Source: Rotaria sp. Silwood1
Lineage: Eukaryota; Rotifera; Eurotatoria; Philodinida; Philodinidae
DNA length: 64,000 nucleotides
NCBI GenBank assembly: GCA_905250075.1
Contig: CAJNOP010000675.1
Coordinates: 1 to 64,000 of the forward strand
Direction of reading: 5' to 3'
Positions 11,725 through 22,500 of the stretch are shown here, piece after piece (position 1 is the first letter of the stretch; the number at the start of each line of letters is the position of its first letter). The notes beneath the pieces are model-generated. The model worked only from the letters and a program-made list of their open reading frames with translations, had not been told where the DNA came from and made no database searches. Made by a program: the position numbers and the translations under genes.

Positions 11725-14700
11725 AAGCCCATAGTTTTAGACCATCGGGAGTTAAATTTGCTTTATAGTCTTGCACATTGCAATTCTCTATCTCTTTTTA
11801 TTAAGTGTTGTCTGGCCGCTTTGTTGTAAAGCTATGTAGCTATAATAGCAGATTTTTATTCGTTTATCACCTCTCTAAGATGTACTTTTATGTACAATGT
11901 GGGAAACAACTGCAGATGAATAATTAGTACGTGACGCAAAAGCTGACCTGGATTCTCTTTGTCTAAAGACCCGTGAGTTGTATCATTGAAGCCCTTGAGC
12001 AATTGTAACGAAACTTAAACAATGCTTCATGTGTGATACACTTTAGATACGATCATACAACCAAATGGATTTTATGTCAGGGCAGGTTTTTGCTTCACTT
12101 TGGTAGCATTGAAAGATGTTTATAATTTTTTTGAACTGAAAACTTGCATATAGCTAGCAATGAAAGGACGAGCGATATTCTATGATTAGTTTCTATGGCT
12201 TGCGTTATCATCTGCAAATGACTGCAGAGAATTATCATTAGCATGTTTATGTGGTTTTATTACTCTTTTGTGTTCGACTAGCTTCAATTCACCTCCCAAA
12301 CTCTAATACTGATTTTTATAGTGTGTGTTTTCTTTTCGAACATGAAAATAAATATCTTGTTTCCTCTGACTGTATTCTACGTTTATTATGATATTTTTTA
12401 TGCACCATTATTTGGCAAGTCGATCTCATTGTTTACTAAACTCATTGTAAACCTTCTCTGTTGGGTGACTACAGATATAAAACTCTGGAAAGCTGTGGGA
12501 AACCACCTTCGAAAAATTATCGAACAGTTTATGATAACGAATCAATATTATTAGCAGTTAGGATCTTTGAATTGAAGTTCCATGAAATACATAGCAGTAT
12601 CAATGGTGAAAATGATTCTCAGATTGTAAGGTTGTAAGATTAAGAACAAACTTGGCAAGGTTCTCTTAAATAGTGTTTATATAGAATCGCATGTGTTGAT
12701 TCTTTCAACTATTGGGACAATCTAGTGAATCGGTCTTGCCAAATCCTTTTTTAAATGATAGAATTTCATAAGCAACATGCTTGAACCTGCGAATAGTAGT
12801 GAGAGCACGAGAAAGAGAGAGTGTAGCGACAATAGTCGTCACCTATATTCTGTTGTTCTTTATTATGTCTATATTTATTCATGTTTGTAATTTCTTTCTT
12901 TTGCGCATTATTTTTTTGTTTGCTGTTAGTCACTGCACGTATTTTTCTTCACTGGTATACTCCTTGACTGTTTCATTCAGTTACTTATTTCATCAAATTG
13001 CTCTTGCTTTTTCTTTTTAATCTTTATCGATTATTATATTGTCTTGCGTGTTCATCATTTTTTGTTCAATAAAATCGTGGATATTCATTGATTCTCAACT
13101 CCTCGTATCATCGCTTTATTATGATTATCAATCATCTCATAGTGCTTCCTGGGATCGCATCTAGTTGTATCTTGGTGATCCGAGTCCCTGTTGGAGGATC
13201 AAGCCCTGTAACGCATAATCGAATTATGTCGGTATATCAATTCTGATTTATCGAAAACATATACTCTGCATGGATATCAATTAAGAGTGGTACTTGATAA
13301 TTCCTAGATGGTTAATTGAGAGAATTTCGTCACCTTCGCTGAGAAGACGTGTTGACAAAGTACTACTTTCATCAGCTTTCACCCACATTACAAATGGAAA
13401 GGGCGTTTTTTAGGTATTTGTCCAGATACTTTTCTTTAATCTATCAAATCTTAGTTATGTCACAAACTAGTTTTTCAATAGTTTTCAAGCTTTCAGTTCA
13501 GAGAGAATTCTCCTTTTTCGGTGAAATATACAATGCAAATTACCTCCTTATCTATTACCATCACAGACAAGCTGCATTATCCATATTAAATCGTCTACGT
13601 TTCGGCTCTAAAAATTCAGTTATATTATAAGTAGTTACTGCCTCCAGTGATGAAGTACAACACGAGGAAGAATTTGCTGAAGTTACCGCCATGTATGTGG
13701 CTTTTTTCTTATATGATTCACAACGACTTCTCACTTTTATCACTCATACATTTTCAGCCTATTTCCAAAACTGACTATCTTCACTGGCCAAATACAGCAA
13801 AATACTGGATGACTTTAATGAAAAAATTTTCTCAAAACATGATGCAAACTGAACAATGCTGAAGAGTTTGGAGAACTTTTTTTCATGCCACAGATTTTTT
13901 GAGAGCTTTTTGTATCATTTAATGCATATTTTCATCAAAATTCGATAGTGAAATATAAAGACAAGTTACACACGACATAGCTTTCCTTCACTGTCAAATG
14001 ATTGAATCAATCTTCAATAGTTTGAATATAAAAAATCTGATTCTATACTTATAGCCGCTAAAAAAGTGTTGCATGTTAAAAAGTTCATATGTACAGAAAG
14101 TTGTAATCTCAGTAGATTAAAATGCATTGGGGCTAAACTTGACCTTCCATCACTATTTGTATATCAATTCACATCTTAAATATTATGCTATTAAACATCA
14201 CAGCAAAAACATTTCTTTTCAAAATTTCATTAAAATCCTATCCATTTATTGCTTCGTTACTTTCTATAGAGAAGTTAGAGTGGACTAAATATTTGCGTTT
14301 AGAAGTTTTCGATCATACGCATTATTTTTCAATCTAAAGAGTAATTAATCGGTCATAATTTCCGAAAATATCAACATGTTTACCAATGCACAAAACTCTC
14401 ATGGAGCAGCTATTAAATGTCAATGAAAAGTGAATAAAGGGGAAACATCTATATACAAGTATCGTGTTTACGATAAGTTTGAACGTAAGAGCGTATACGA
14501 AATTTTCTTCTTACAACAGCCGTAATAACGTACTGAATGGATGTTTTCTCATGAGCTATGGATTATTTTTATTATGTAAAACAAAGAATAATATTATTGT
14601 TATAAGTTTTGTTAGCAGAAAAAAAATTGTACTATTATTTTGTATTACAATTATTCGTTCTACATCTTATACAGCTTTCGAATGATTATTCACAAAATTT

Positions 14701-14845
14701 TCTCTCGAATTTCTTTCGACACTGTATTCAGGTTCATTGATAAATTGAGAATTTTGTAAGATATTCCAGATATCGGAGGGTTGGGCAACTTTGCCATCGG
14801 TGACACAAATGATTATTCCAAGCGAAAAAATGACGCTCAGCACAA
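11725..14845. other. Gene-poor stretch
   Basis: Several frames of 60-93 codons occur (for example 12321-12554, 12781-13020 and 13349-13630) but none has an ordered domain, conserved motif or plausible splice partner. They are typical of AT-rich chance frames. No RNA gene was recognised. Confidence 0.4.
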
Positions 14846-16240
14846 AAATGATCGGCTCCTGACAAAATGAGAAAAATGCTATCCTGCATAGGAAAATGAT
14901 TACCACTAATGGAATAACGAATATGATAAGAGGAATAATGATCTTATTTTACAGTTACCTATATTTTTTTGATCAGCGGAAAAATGAAAATCCATCAGAA
15001 TAATGCTATTTTTCGTAGGAAAAATGATTGAGAATAATGGAATAATGATCATCACAAGAGGAAAAATGATTTTATGCTATAGTTATATATTATTTTTCGA
15101 TCAGCGGAAAAATGAAAATTCATCAGAATAATGCTATTTTTCATACGAAAAATGGCTCAGAATAATGGAACAATGACTATGACAAGAGGAAAAGTGATCT
15201 TATTTTATAGTTACTTATATTATTTTGGTCAGAGGAAAAATGAAAATCCATCAGAATAATGCTATTTTTCATAGGAAAAATGGCTCAGAATAATGGAACA
15301 ATGACTATGACCAGAGGAATAATGATCTTATTTTATAGTTAGATATATTATTTTGGTCAGAGGAAAAATGAAAATCTATCAGAATAATGCTATTTTTCAT
15401 AGGAAACGTGATTGAGAATAATGGAATAATGACTATGACAAGAGGAAAAATGATGGTATNNNNNNNNNNATAATGGAATAATGATCATCACAAGAGGAAA
15501 AATGATTTTATATTATAGTTATATATTATTTTTTGATTAGCGGAAAAATGAAAATCCATCACAATAATGCTATTTTTCATAGGAAAAATGGCTGAGAATA
15601 ATGGAATAGTGACTATGATAAGAGAAAAAATGATTGTGTGTTTTAGTGATATATATTTTTTCATCAGGGGAAAGATGAAAATCCACGAGAATAATGCTAT
15701 TCTTCATAGGTAAAATGATTGAGAATAATGGGATAATGACTACAACTAGAGGAGAAATCATTTTATTTTTTAGTTACATATATTTTTTTTATCAACGAAA
15801 AAAAGGAAAATCTATCAGAATAATGCTAGTTTTCATAGGAAAAATCGTTGAGACTAACGAAAAAATGACTATAACAAGAGGGAAAATGATTTTATGTTAT
15901 AGTTACATATATTTTTTCATCAGCGGAACAATGAAAATCCACGAGAATAATGCTATTCTCCGTAGGAAAAATGATTGAGATTAATGGAATAATGGCTATA
16001 ACAAGAGAAAAAATGACTTCATCATGTTGTTATATGTATTTTGTCCTCAGCAGAAAAATGAACATCGATCAGAATAATGCTATTCTGCATAGGAAAAATG
16101 GTTAGGAATGATGGAATAATGACCACGAGAAGAGGAAAATTGATTTCATCTTAGAGTTGTTTTTTTCTGCTACTGGTAATATGAAAATCGATGAGGATAA
16201 TGTGAATATACGAAGGAAGATTATTCGATTGAAGTAGTTT
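14846..16240. repeat. Tandem array, 128-bp period
   Basis: About ten to eleven diverged copies of a roughly 128-bp unit. The anchor word (G/C)ATCAGCGGAAAAATGAAAA recurs at about 14971, 15099, 15227, 15355, 15535, 15662, 15790, 15919 and 16045, mostly 126-129 bp apart; the 180-bp step spans a 10-N gap. Each unit also holds CAGAATAATGCTATTTTTCA and AGAGGAAAAATGAT words. Reading frames inside it (such as 15694-15978) are by-products. Edge copies are more degenerate, as usual for a satellite-like array. Confidence 0.85.
15460..15469. other. Assembly gap (10 N)
   Basis: Ten N inside the 128-bp array, so the copy number here is not reliable. Confidence 0.95.
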
Positions 16241-16619
16241 TCGACCGACAAGCTAGAGAAAAATTCGATTGAAATCTACCAAAGATTTTTAATAGATAAG
16301 AAGTCAATTCGAACGTGAAAGACAAATATTCTCTGTCTTCTCTCTCGTGTTTCTTTAATGTGAAAAATATTCAAAAAGCTCCAAATACCGACCAATCAAA
16401 AAGAAAAACAATTTTTAATCACCAATCAAATTTAAGTTCATTCATCGCTGTTCACTATACAATAGAATAACAAGAATAAGAAAAACAACAAAATCAAATT
16501 ATTCTGTATAACCAAAAGTTCAACTTCCTCCTCTCCCCGATTATTGAAACAGTGGACTTTATAATGAAGTTTGAACATATCTTTCGATGAGGCATATTCG
16601 TTTTGTCTTTGACGTTCTT

Positions 16620-17285
16620 CTCATATATACAAAATCATTTTTCCTCTATAGTAAAGCACTTTTCCGCTGTCTTTTCATATTTCCTTGCTACTAAGAATAT
16701 ATGTATATAGATTTATAGATGACAGACATTTTTCGTTCCTGTTCGAGCATTATTCCTATAAGTTGAAGTCATTTTTCTGCTGCCTTTTCATTTTTGCATT
16801 CACTATGTATGTATAGTACAGATAGCTCTCTTTATCGTGTAACAACTTGATGTATATCATCATGCATAAAATAACATTTTTGACTTGAGCGTCTTTCTAT
16901 AAGAAAAGTGTTAGATATGTGAATAGGTATATATATTCTAGTGCAGCGGAAAAATGAAAATGCATAGGAATAATGATGATATCTATAGTAAAAGTGAAAT
17001 GGAAAAATGAAAAAATGATTTCTTCTATAAGAAAAGTGTTAGATATGTGAATAGGTATATATGATATGACGTAAATTTTAGAGTCTATGGGGGGGGGGGG
17101 GGGGGGGGGGGGGTGTGTGTTGGCACGTATTCCTTTTCTGAATGGTATTCATGGAAGAATGAGATAGGAATGAAATATGGACGCATACGCATATATGTAT
17201 ATGACGGTCGTCCTATATGAACAGAATGGAAAAAAATTCATTTTTGACGTGGAGGGCATTTTTCCGCTGGAAATGAGCATTTGTC
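16620..17285. repeat. Inverted and variant copies of the 128-bp repeat
   Basis: Between 16635 and 16800, and near 17258, the array words appear in reverse complement (ATTTTTCCTCTATAG, TTTTCCGCTGTCTTTTCAT, ATTTTTCTGCTGCC). A direct pair, TTCTATAAGAAAAGTGTTAG and the bases that follow, occurs at 16895 and 17023, again exactly 128 bp apart. This segment therefore belongs to the same family, partly inverted relative to the main array. Confidence 0.6.
17089..17113 (+). repeat. 25-base poly-G run
   Basis: An uninterrupted G tract followed by a short TG repeat, striking in AT-rich DNA. It could fold as a G-quadruplex on the plus strand. Its length in the assembly may be unreliable. Confidence 0.8.
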
Positions 17286-18361
17286 TCACCGATCGATTTG
17301 TTGCCCACTGCTGAGATATCGATCGATTTCTAATTTCAAAAATGTTTTTCTATCAATTTTGTTTTTAGTTATTACTGTTGGAAAATTGATCACTGATTAG
17401 GCTTTTCATTTTTTTTATTGGTAAGAATTTTTTATCTGAAGAAAATCTGTAGCATCGAACAGGATGCTGGTACGGCTTTGGGTCAAAATAAGGAAAACAT
17501 AATTCACGTCCAAATCCCAATGCTAATCATGAAGAGTGGCTTATTCGATCACGTACTCATTTATGAATGAACTTTATTTATTTCCCATTGAACAAATGTT
17601 AAATGCGCCTCGATGAATTGAGACGAAGCTATCTGGATGACATTTCATAGATGAATAAACGGTATAATATGAACACACATTCAGTGAAAGAAAATACAAC
17701 TGAAGTAAATTGTTTTTATACAAAAGAATTAGAGCAAGGAGCAGAATTATAAATCAGATCTCTTTTCCTCTGTTTTGATACATGAATAAAATATATTGGA
17801 ATAAGAAACTCTTCTGCTCGAGGAGTTGTAATTCGATTTAGACTTCTCTGGAATTCTTGGTTTGATGCTTTTTTTTAGTGGAGAATAGAAAACAAACAAG
17901 AGAACATCATAAAAGCACGCAATGACATTAAACTTTTGAAATACAATTAACTAATGAATATTTGTTATAGCAATAAACAACACGCCTTATTCCTTTGTCA
18001 AAGTAAGCTGTGCATATGAAAGACATTTCAATAGATCGAAATCCTTTGTGTCAACAATGTCTGTATTGTGTTTGCATACGTATGATCGCATGAAGCTTCT
18101 TCCCACCATTTCTCCTTTATATAGGTAATAAGAGCTCCTGATAGAAAACATATTTCGAACTTTTACTGAATCTAGTTATTTATTATTACATATATGAATA
18201 ATACTTTTGAGAAACGTAAGGAATTTTTTTTTTAAATAGATTATTTATCAACTATTAAAAAAAAACTAGGAAATAAACAACTACGTTATGATTTCATTTC
18301 AAGTGCATCTACTTTAGCTGTTCTTTTTCTGTTTCTCCCCGGACACAAGTTTTTTCTATAT

Positions 18362-18450
18362 TGTCCCGTCCCGAAAAATTTTCGGGACAATCCCGTTTGT
18401 CCCGCGGGACAGGACAAACGGGATTTTTCGGGATTCGGGACTGTCCCGCA
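18362..18450. repeat. GC-rich compound hairpin
   Basis: The inner stem pairs TCCCGTTTGTCC (18391-18402) with GGACAAACGGGA (18412-18423) around a short CGCGGGACA loop. Outer segments repeat GTCCCG, TTTTCGGGA and TCGGGACTGTCCCG, giving alternative stems. The strong GC content against the background suggests a miniature element or its terminus. Confidence 0.7.
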
Positions 18451-19074
18451 GTGCTCTACTCAAAAGTCACTTTATACTTACGAGACGAATATCTACAACT
18501 GATCCACGCCTTTTTCAATGTTATGTTGTTCAGATGGTGGATGTATTATTCTAAGAGAAGTTAACGTGCTCAGAAATATTTGATTTTCATAAATATTAGT
18601 TTTCTTTTTTTGTATAGAATTGAACACTGTATCGAATGTCATGTCACCCGCCATTTTCGAAAAATTTTCTTGACTGAAAATTTCAAAATAATATTTTCAA
18701 TGCAAAAATCCAGTCTTTTTTTAAGAATAAATATCAAATTTGTAAATGGCGTGAAAGAAGTCTACCTAGTACCGTATTGAAATGTGTCCGAATCCAGATA
18801 AGAAGTTTCTCAAAAACTCGATCATCACTGTATTGTGTTGCATCGACAGCTCTGATACACGTATCTACTCCTATTCTCATTGATAAAGTTCTTCAGGATT
18901 TTGCAACATAATCTGTGTGATTAGAGGTAGATAAGTAGGTCGATGGGTTCATTAGCGATTGATGACGAGAGAACTTCCTCAGATGTCTTATTTCGAATAC
19001 AATGTAGATACTACAGTGTTCTAATAAAATTTCCAAAGGATTTGTATTCTTATTGAAATTTGGCGACATGCAGA

Positions 19075-19210
19075 GAGCTCAACTAGAATAGCTTTCACAA
19101 AACACAATTCAGAAGTTTAAAATGAAGTCTCTTGAAAATATGAAACTTTCATTTTTTTTGAAAACTTCTAATTTTTTTTTTCAATGGAGACTATTCTAAT
19201 TGAGTTTTCT
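19075..19210. repeat. Imperfect palindrome, about 136 bp
   Basis: Left end GAGCTCAACTAGAATAG (19075-19091) and right end CTATTCTAATTGAGTTTTC (19191-19209) are imperfect inverted copies. A-rich and T-rich interior tracts also pair. This suits a short MITE-like element. Confidence 0.5.
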
Positions 19211-20836
19211 ATGTGCACAAAATTTCTGATTAAAATTTGAAAAATATAAGTTTTCCAAAAACCTAGAGTATCTCTTAAAAAAACTTGATAATTTAGTTAA
19301 GTATGTAGTAGATACATTGAAATCGGAAGGAGACATCTGATGAGATTTTTCCTCGGCAATCAATCGGATTACATTTCTTTTTTTTCCTGAATTTCATGAA
19401 GTTTTTATATAATTATTTTGCGTCAAATACGATCAATTGATTAAAAAATTATATTTCGATTGAAACAAAAGATTTGTCCTGAAAGAATTATGAGTTTCGA
19501 TGTTTAAAAAGTAATTATCTTCTGTGAAAATATTCTAACACATTATGAATGATTAACACTTTTTTGTAGACAAGATTAAATAAATTTGTATTATGATTCG
19601 TTACAAATTAATAAATTTTTTTTCTAAATAGAACTCAGCAAGAAACAAAAAAAAACATCTAGCTTTTTCTTTTATGAAATTATGTTCAGTATTGACATTC
19701 ATTTATACTTCTTAGCCTTTCATCGTTGTGATTAGTAAAGATAGCATGTAATTAAAAAAATGTACTATTTGTAAGGGACACTTTGACAACTTTCTAGTCT
19801 AAATTTTATCCTTGAGGTTTACTTAAAAATATTGCAATCCAACCTAATCAAATGGAGTGTCGTACATACTTATGATAGACATTTATGCCTATAGAAAGCG
19901 AGAGGATAGTTTGTTATAACAATAAACAGGAGATGCTTCGGCCTTGAAATCTTTGGAAATTATTCAAAGTCGCAAAGGTATCCGAAACTCACCTTTTCTC
20001 CCTTTGAGTGTGTTTCTGATTTATGCTATTCATCTCATAACTTTTGGTCAAATAAATGAAGAATAGATAAATTTTCTAGACTTGTCTAAAAACTTATCAA
20101 TTAAAATAAAGATAAATGCGTTACGCTTCATATTTGAATCCTACTGGTCGAAACAGTATAATCGACAGTATATGAAGCATGATGGTTCTTGCCAAAAAAA
20201 ACAAAAAGAAATTCATTTGATCTCTATTTATAATTAACAGCATATGAAATAGAGCAGTCAGAAAAACTGAAATGCATACACTATAACAATCATTTGTCTT
20301 CTTTTTTTATCAATAAAAGAAGAAAATTCAGAAAAATATTTCAACTTTTTACTTATTGAGTTTAACATGACTTTATTTTGTGAACCTTTGTCTATATCAA
20401 TTAGTTAATCTTATTTATAAAATATTCTCTTAGGAAAATTCCTTTAAAAAAGTTAATTTACACATTTCCAAATCAATGAAATTCTCATGTCAACTATGAC
20501 ATACACTGCTTGTATGACAAACCCTCTATAATCTTCTTTGTACATTTATAGTAAAACATCATGTGATCATTCAAAAGCAATTGACCCATCATTCTAATAT
20601 TAGAATAATAAAACAAAATAGTTATGCATGTGAATACATATTATTTTCAATAAAGAATAAATGAATTCATTCAATTACAATCAATCAAAAAGATTGAAAC
20701 AAAAAGAAAAAAGCTTCCTTTCAGTTTGTTTTTGTTCACAAGGATAATATGCAAATACAAATTTTTACTTTTTTAATTATTAATATTCATTTTCAATAAA
20801 GAAATTCGATATTAAATAGAGTCATATTGATTTATT

Positions 20837-21137
20837 TTAATCAAATGAACCATTTGTTTCTTTTGTATAAGTATCATCAAGTTTATTACGTTTACTGAAT
20901 CGAGTCAGTATTGTATTGAAACCATATGGATCAAATACTTCTTGTCGTTTCATATGCAAATAAGTAATAGGTAATAATTGATCATCATCAAAATAAAATG
21001 AAGATGGATTTGGCAAAGCATGATTTGTTGAGATTGGTATAAGAACAATGATAATACATATATATACTAAATATTTCAAAAAAAATATATTAATAACAAA
21101 ATAAATAATTATCAAAAGAAATTTTACTTAAGTACAT
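20837..21137 (-). CDS. Secreted peptide precursor, dibasic-flanked
   Basis: Two exons with matching phase: 21137-21128 (ATG, four codons shared across the intron) and 21066-20837, with a 61-bp GT...AG intron, giving about 79 residues. Without the small first exon the downstream frame has no early ATG, which supports the splice. Residues 1-20 are a hydrophobic signal peptide ending in an NHA-type cleavage context. The mature part holds one candidate peptide, QEVFDPYGFNTILTRFS, bounded by KR on both sides, so prohormone-convertase cleavage is expected. The N-terminal Gln could form pyroglutamate; there is no amidation glycine. An acidic spacer precedes it and a short polar tail follows. I cannot name the family; a loose likeness to orcokinin or pedal peptides (aromatic/Gly core, no Cys) is only a guess. 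AATAAA begins just after the stop. Confidence 0.6.
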
Positions 21138-21598
21138 TGGTAAAATATTGTTTTCTTAATCTTTAACTTGTCTTAAGAAAATATGACTTGATATGTTCTT
21201 TTTCTTGTATTCTTATAGGGTATTAAACATCACATGAATTGAGATGAAGTAGTGCGTAGGATTAGAAAAAATAATTCTATGAATAGTATTTCATATATTC
21301 TGTCAAAACAGAAACTTGACTAAACAGAATATAATTATATAAAAGTATTTCTAGTTATTTTATTTAAATGGAAATAGGTTCTCTTATTACGCTCAGATGA
21401 TTTTAAATCAATAATTTGTTTTATATAGATGAAGAATTTTCTATTATAATTATTTCATAACAAAAACTTTCTTTATAATAAATGTAAAATAAATTCTTTC
21501 GTTGTAGGGCATTATCAATGCCAGAATATACTTTAACCAGTAGATTACAAATGCTATATGAACTGCATTGAGAAGTGAAAAAAAAGGCTTGTATTTAA
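21138..21598. other. Intergenic upstream of the peptide gene
   Basis: AT-rich sequence with no gene seen. It would include the promoter of the minus-strand peptide precursor, but no motif is decisive. Confidence 0.35.
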
Positions 21599-22500
21599 TT
21601 GTTCAGTATTTTATTATGAATACTCAGTAAATTTTTTTTTTCACATGTTCAGTAGTTCTTGTTCAGTAAAAATTAATATTTTACTCAGTAAATAATTCAA
21701 GAAGTTCAGTGATGAATTTAAAAATATTCAATATTTAAATTATTTTTGTTCAGTTTTTTCATTAATTAATTTCAGTAAAAAAAAAAAGTGTAATTATAAT
21801 TAACAGAAGGGTGTGCGTGTGGATGAAGGTATCAAAATCTCACACCCACATCCTACTTAGCAAAAGTGACATTTTTTACTTAGCTTTTAAATAGTAACCT
21901 TTTTAAATCAAATTAGTAATAAAAGTTTTGGTAAATCAAAATTCAACTTATTTAGAAAAAAACACGCTATATTTATATAAGGATATGCAGAGAGGCAAAC
22001 AAGGAGATGATATTAAGAATCTTCTTCTCCTTTGTTAAATTGAGAACAAGGAGAGAATGCAATATATTCATCTTCATATGTAACTAAAATATCGAGCAAC
22101 TACAATAATCGATTTTAATCCGATTTTTTGCCAAATTTTGTTACATTGGTAACATAGTATCTGTTGACTGATGATGTCATCACCAGTCAATGTGATCAAC
22201 TGTTCTTCTATTTACATCAAAATATTTTCATCGATAAAATAAAAGTGATTACTGGTGAAAATGCTACTTGTTACTAAGTAAATGAATTTTTGACTCAGCA
22301 AACTGAATTAATTACTGAAACTGTTATTTTAATACTGAGCAGTTTATTAATTTCCTGAGCAAACAATTAATTAGTTGAACAAATATAATAGTTATCGAAC
22401 ATTGGATTTTATACTGATAGTTTGATTTCTTTATTGAAAATTTGCATATAAAACTGAATAAATTTTACTGAACATTTACAAAAAAAATACTGAACATATA
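21599..22500. repeat. 900-bp element with TTCAGT-rich inverted ends
   Basis: The left end begins TGTTCAGTATTTT (21599) and the next 180 bp hold many TTCAGTA words. The right end finishes AAATACTGAACATA (22500) and the preceding 200 bp hold the inverse word TACTGAA many times. The ends are thus long imperfect inverted repeats built of short tandem words. The interior contains the TGTGGG-like hairpin at 21809-21853 and no coding frame, so it is non-autonomous if mobile. Confidence 0.65.
21809..21853. repeat. Hairpin with TGTGGG-like arms (copy 2)
   Basis: GGGTGTGCGTGTGGATGA (from 21809) pairs imperfectly with TCTCACACCCACATCC (ending 21853). It lies inside the TTCAGT element. Confidence 0.5.

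Larger units (their letters stand above)
17286..20836. other. Gene-poor stretch with two palindromes
   Basis: No gene is supported. The stretch contains the GC-rich hairpin at 18362-18450 and the palindrome at 19075-19210, listed separately. Frames at 18361-18564 and 18580-18780 have no family resemblance; the first overlaps the hairpin. Confidence 0.4.

Noticed and set aside
15694-15978. 94-codon plus-strand frame
   Set aside because: Entirely inside the 128-bp tandem array; the translation repeats with the array and reflects repeat length, not a gene.
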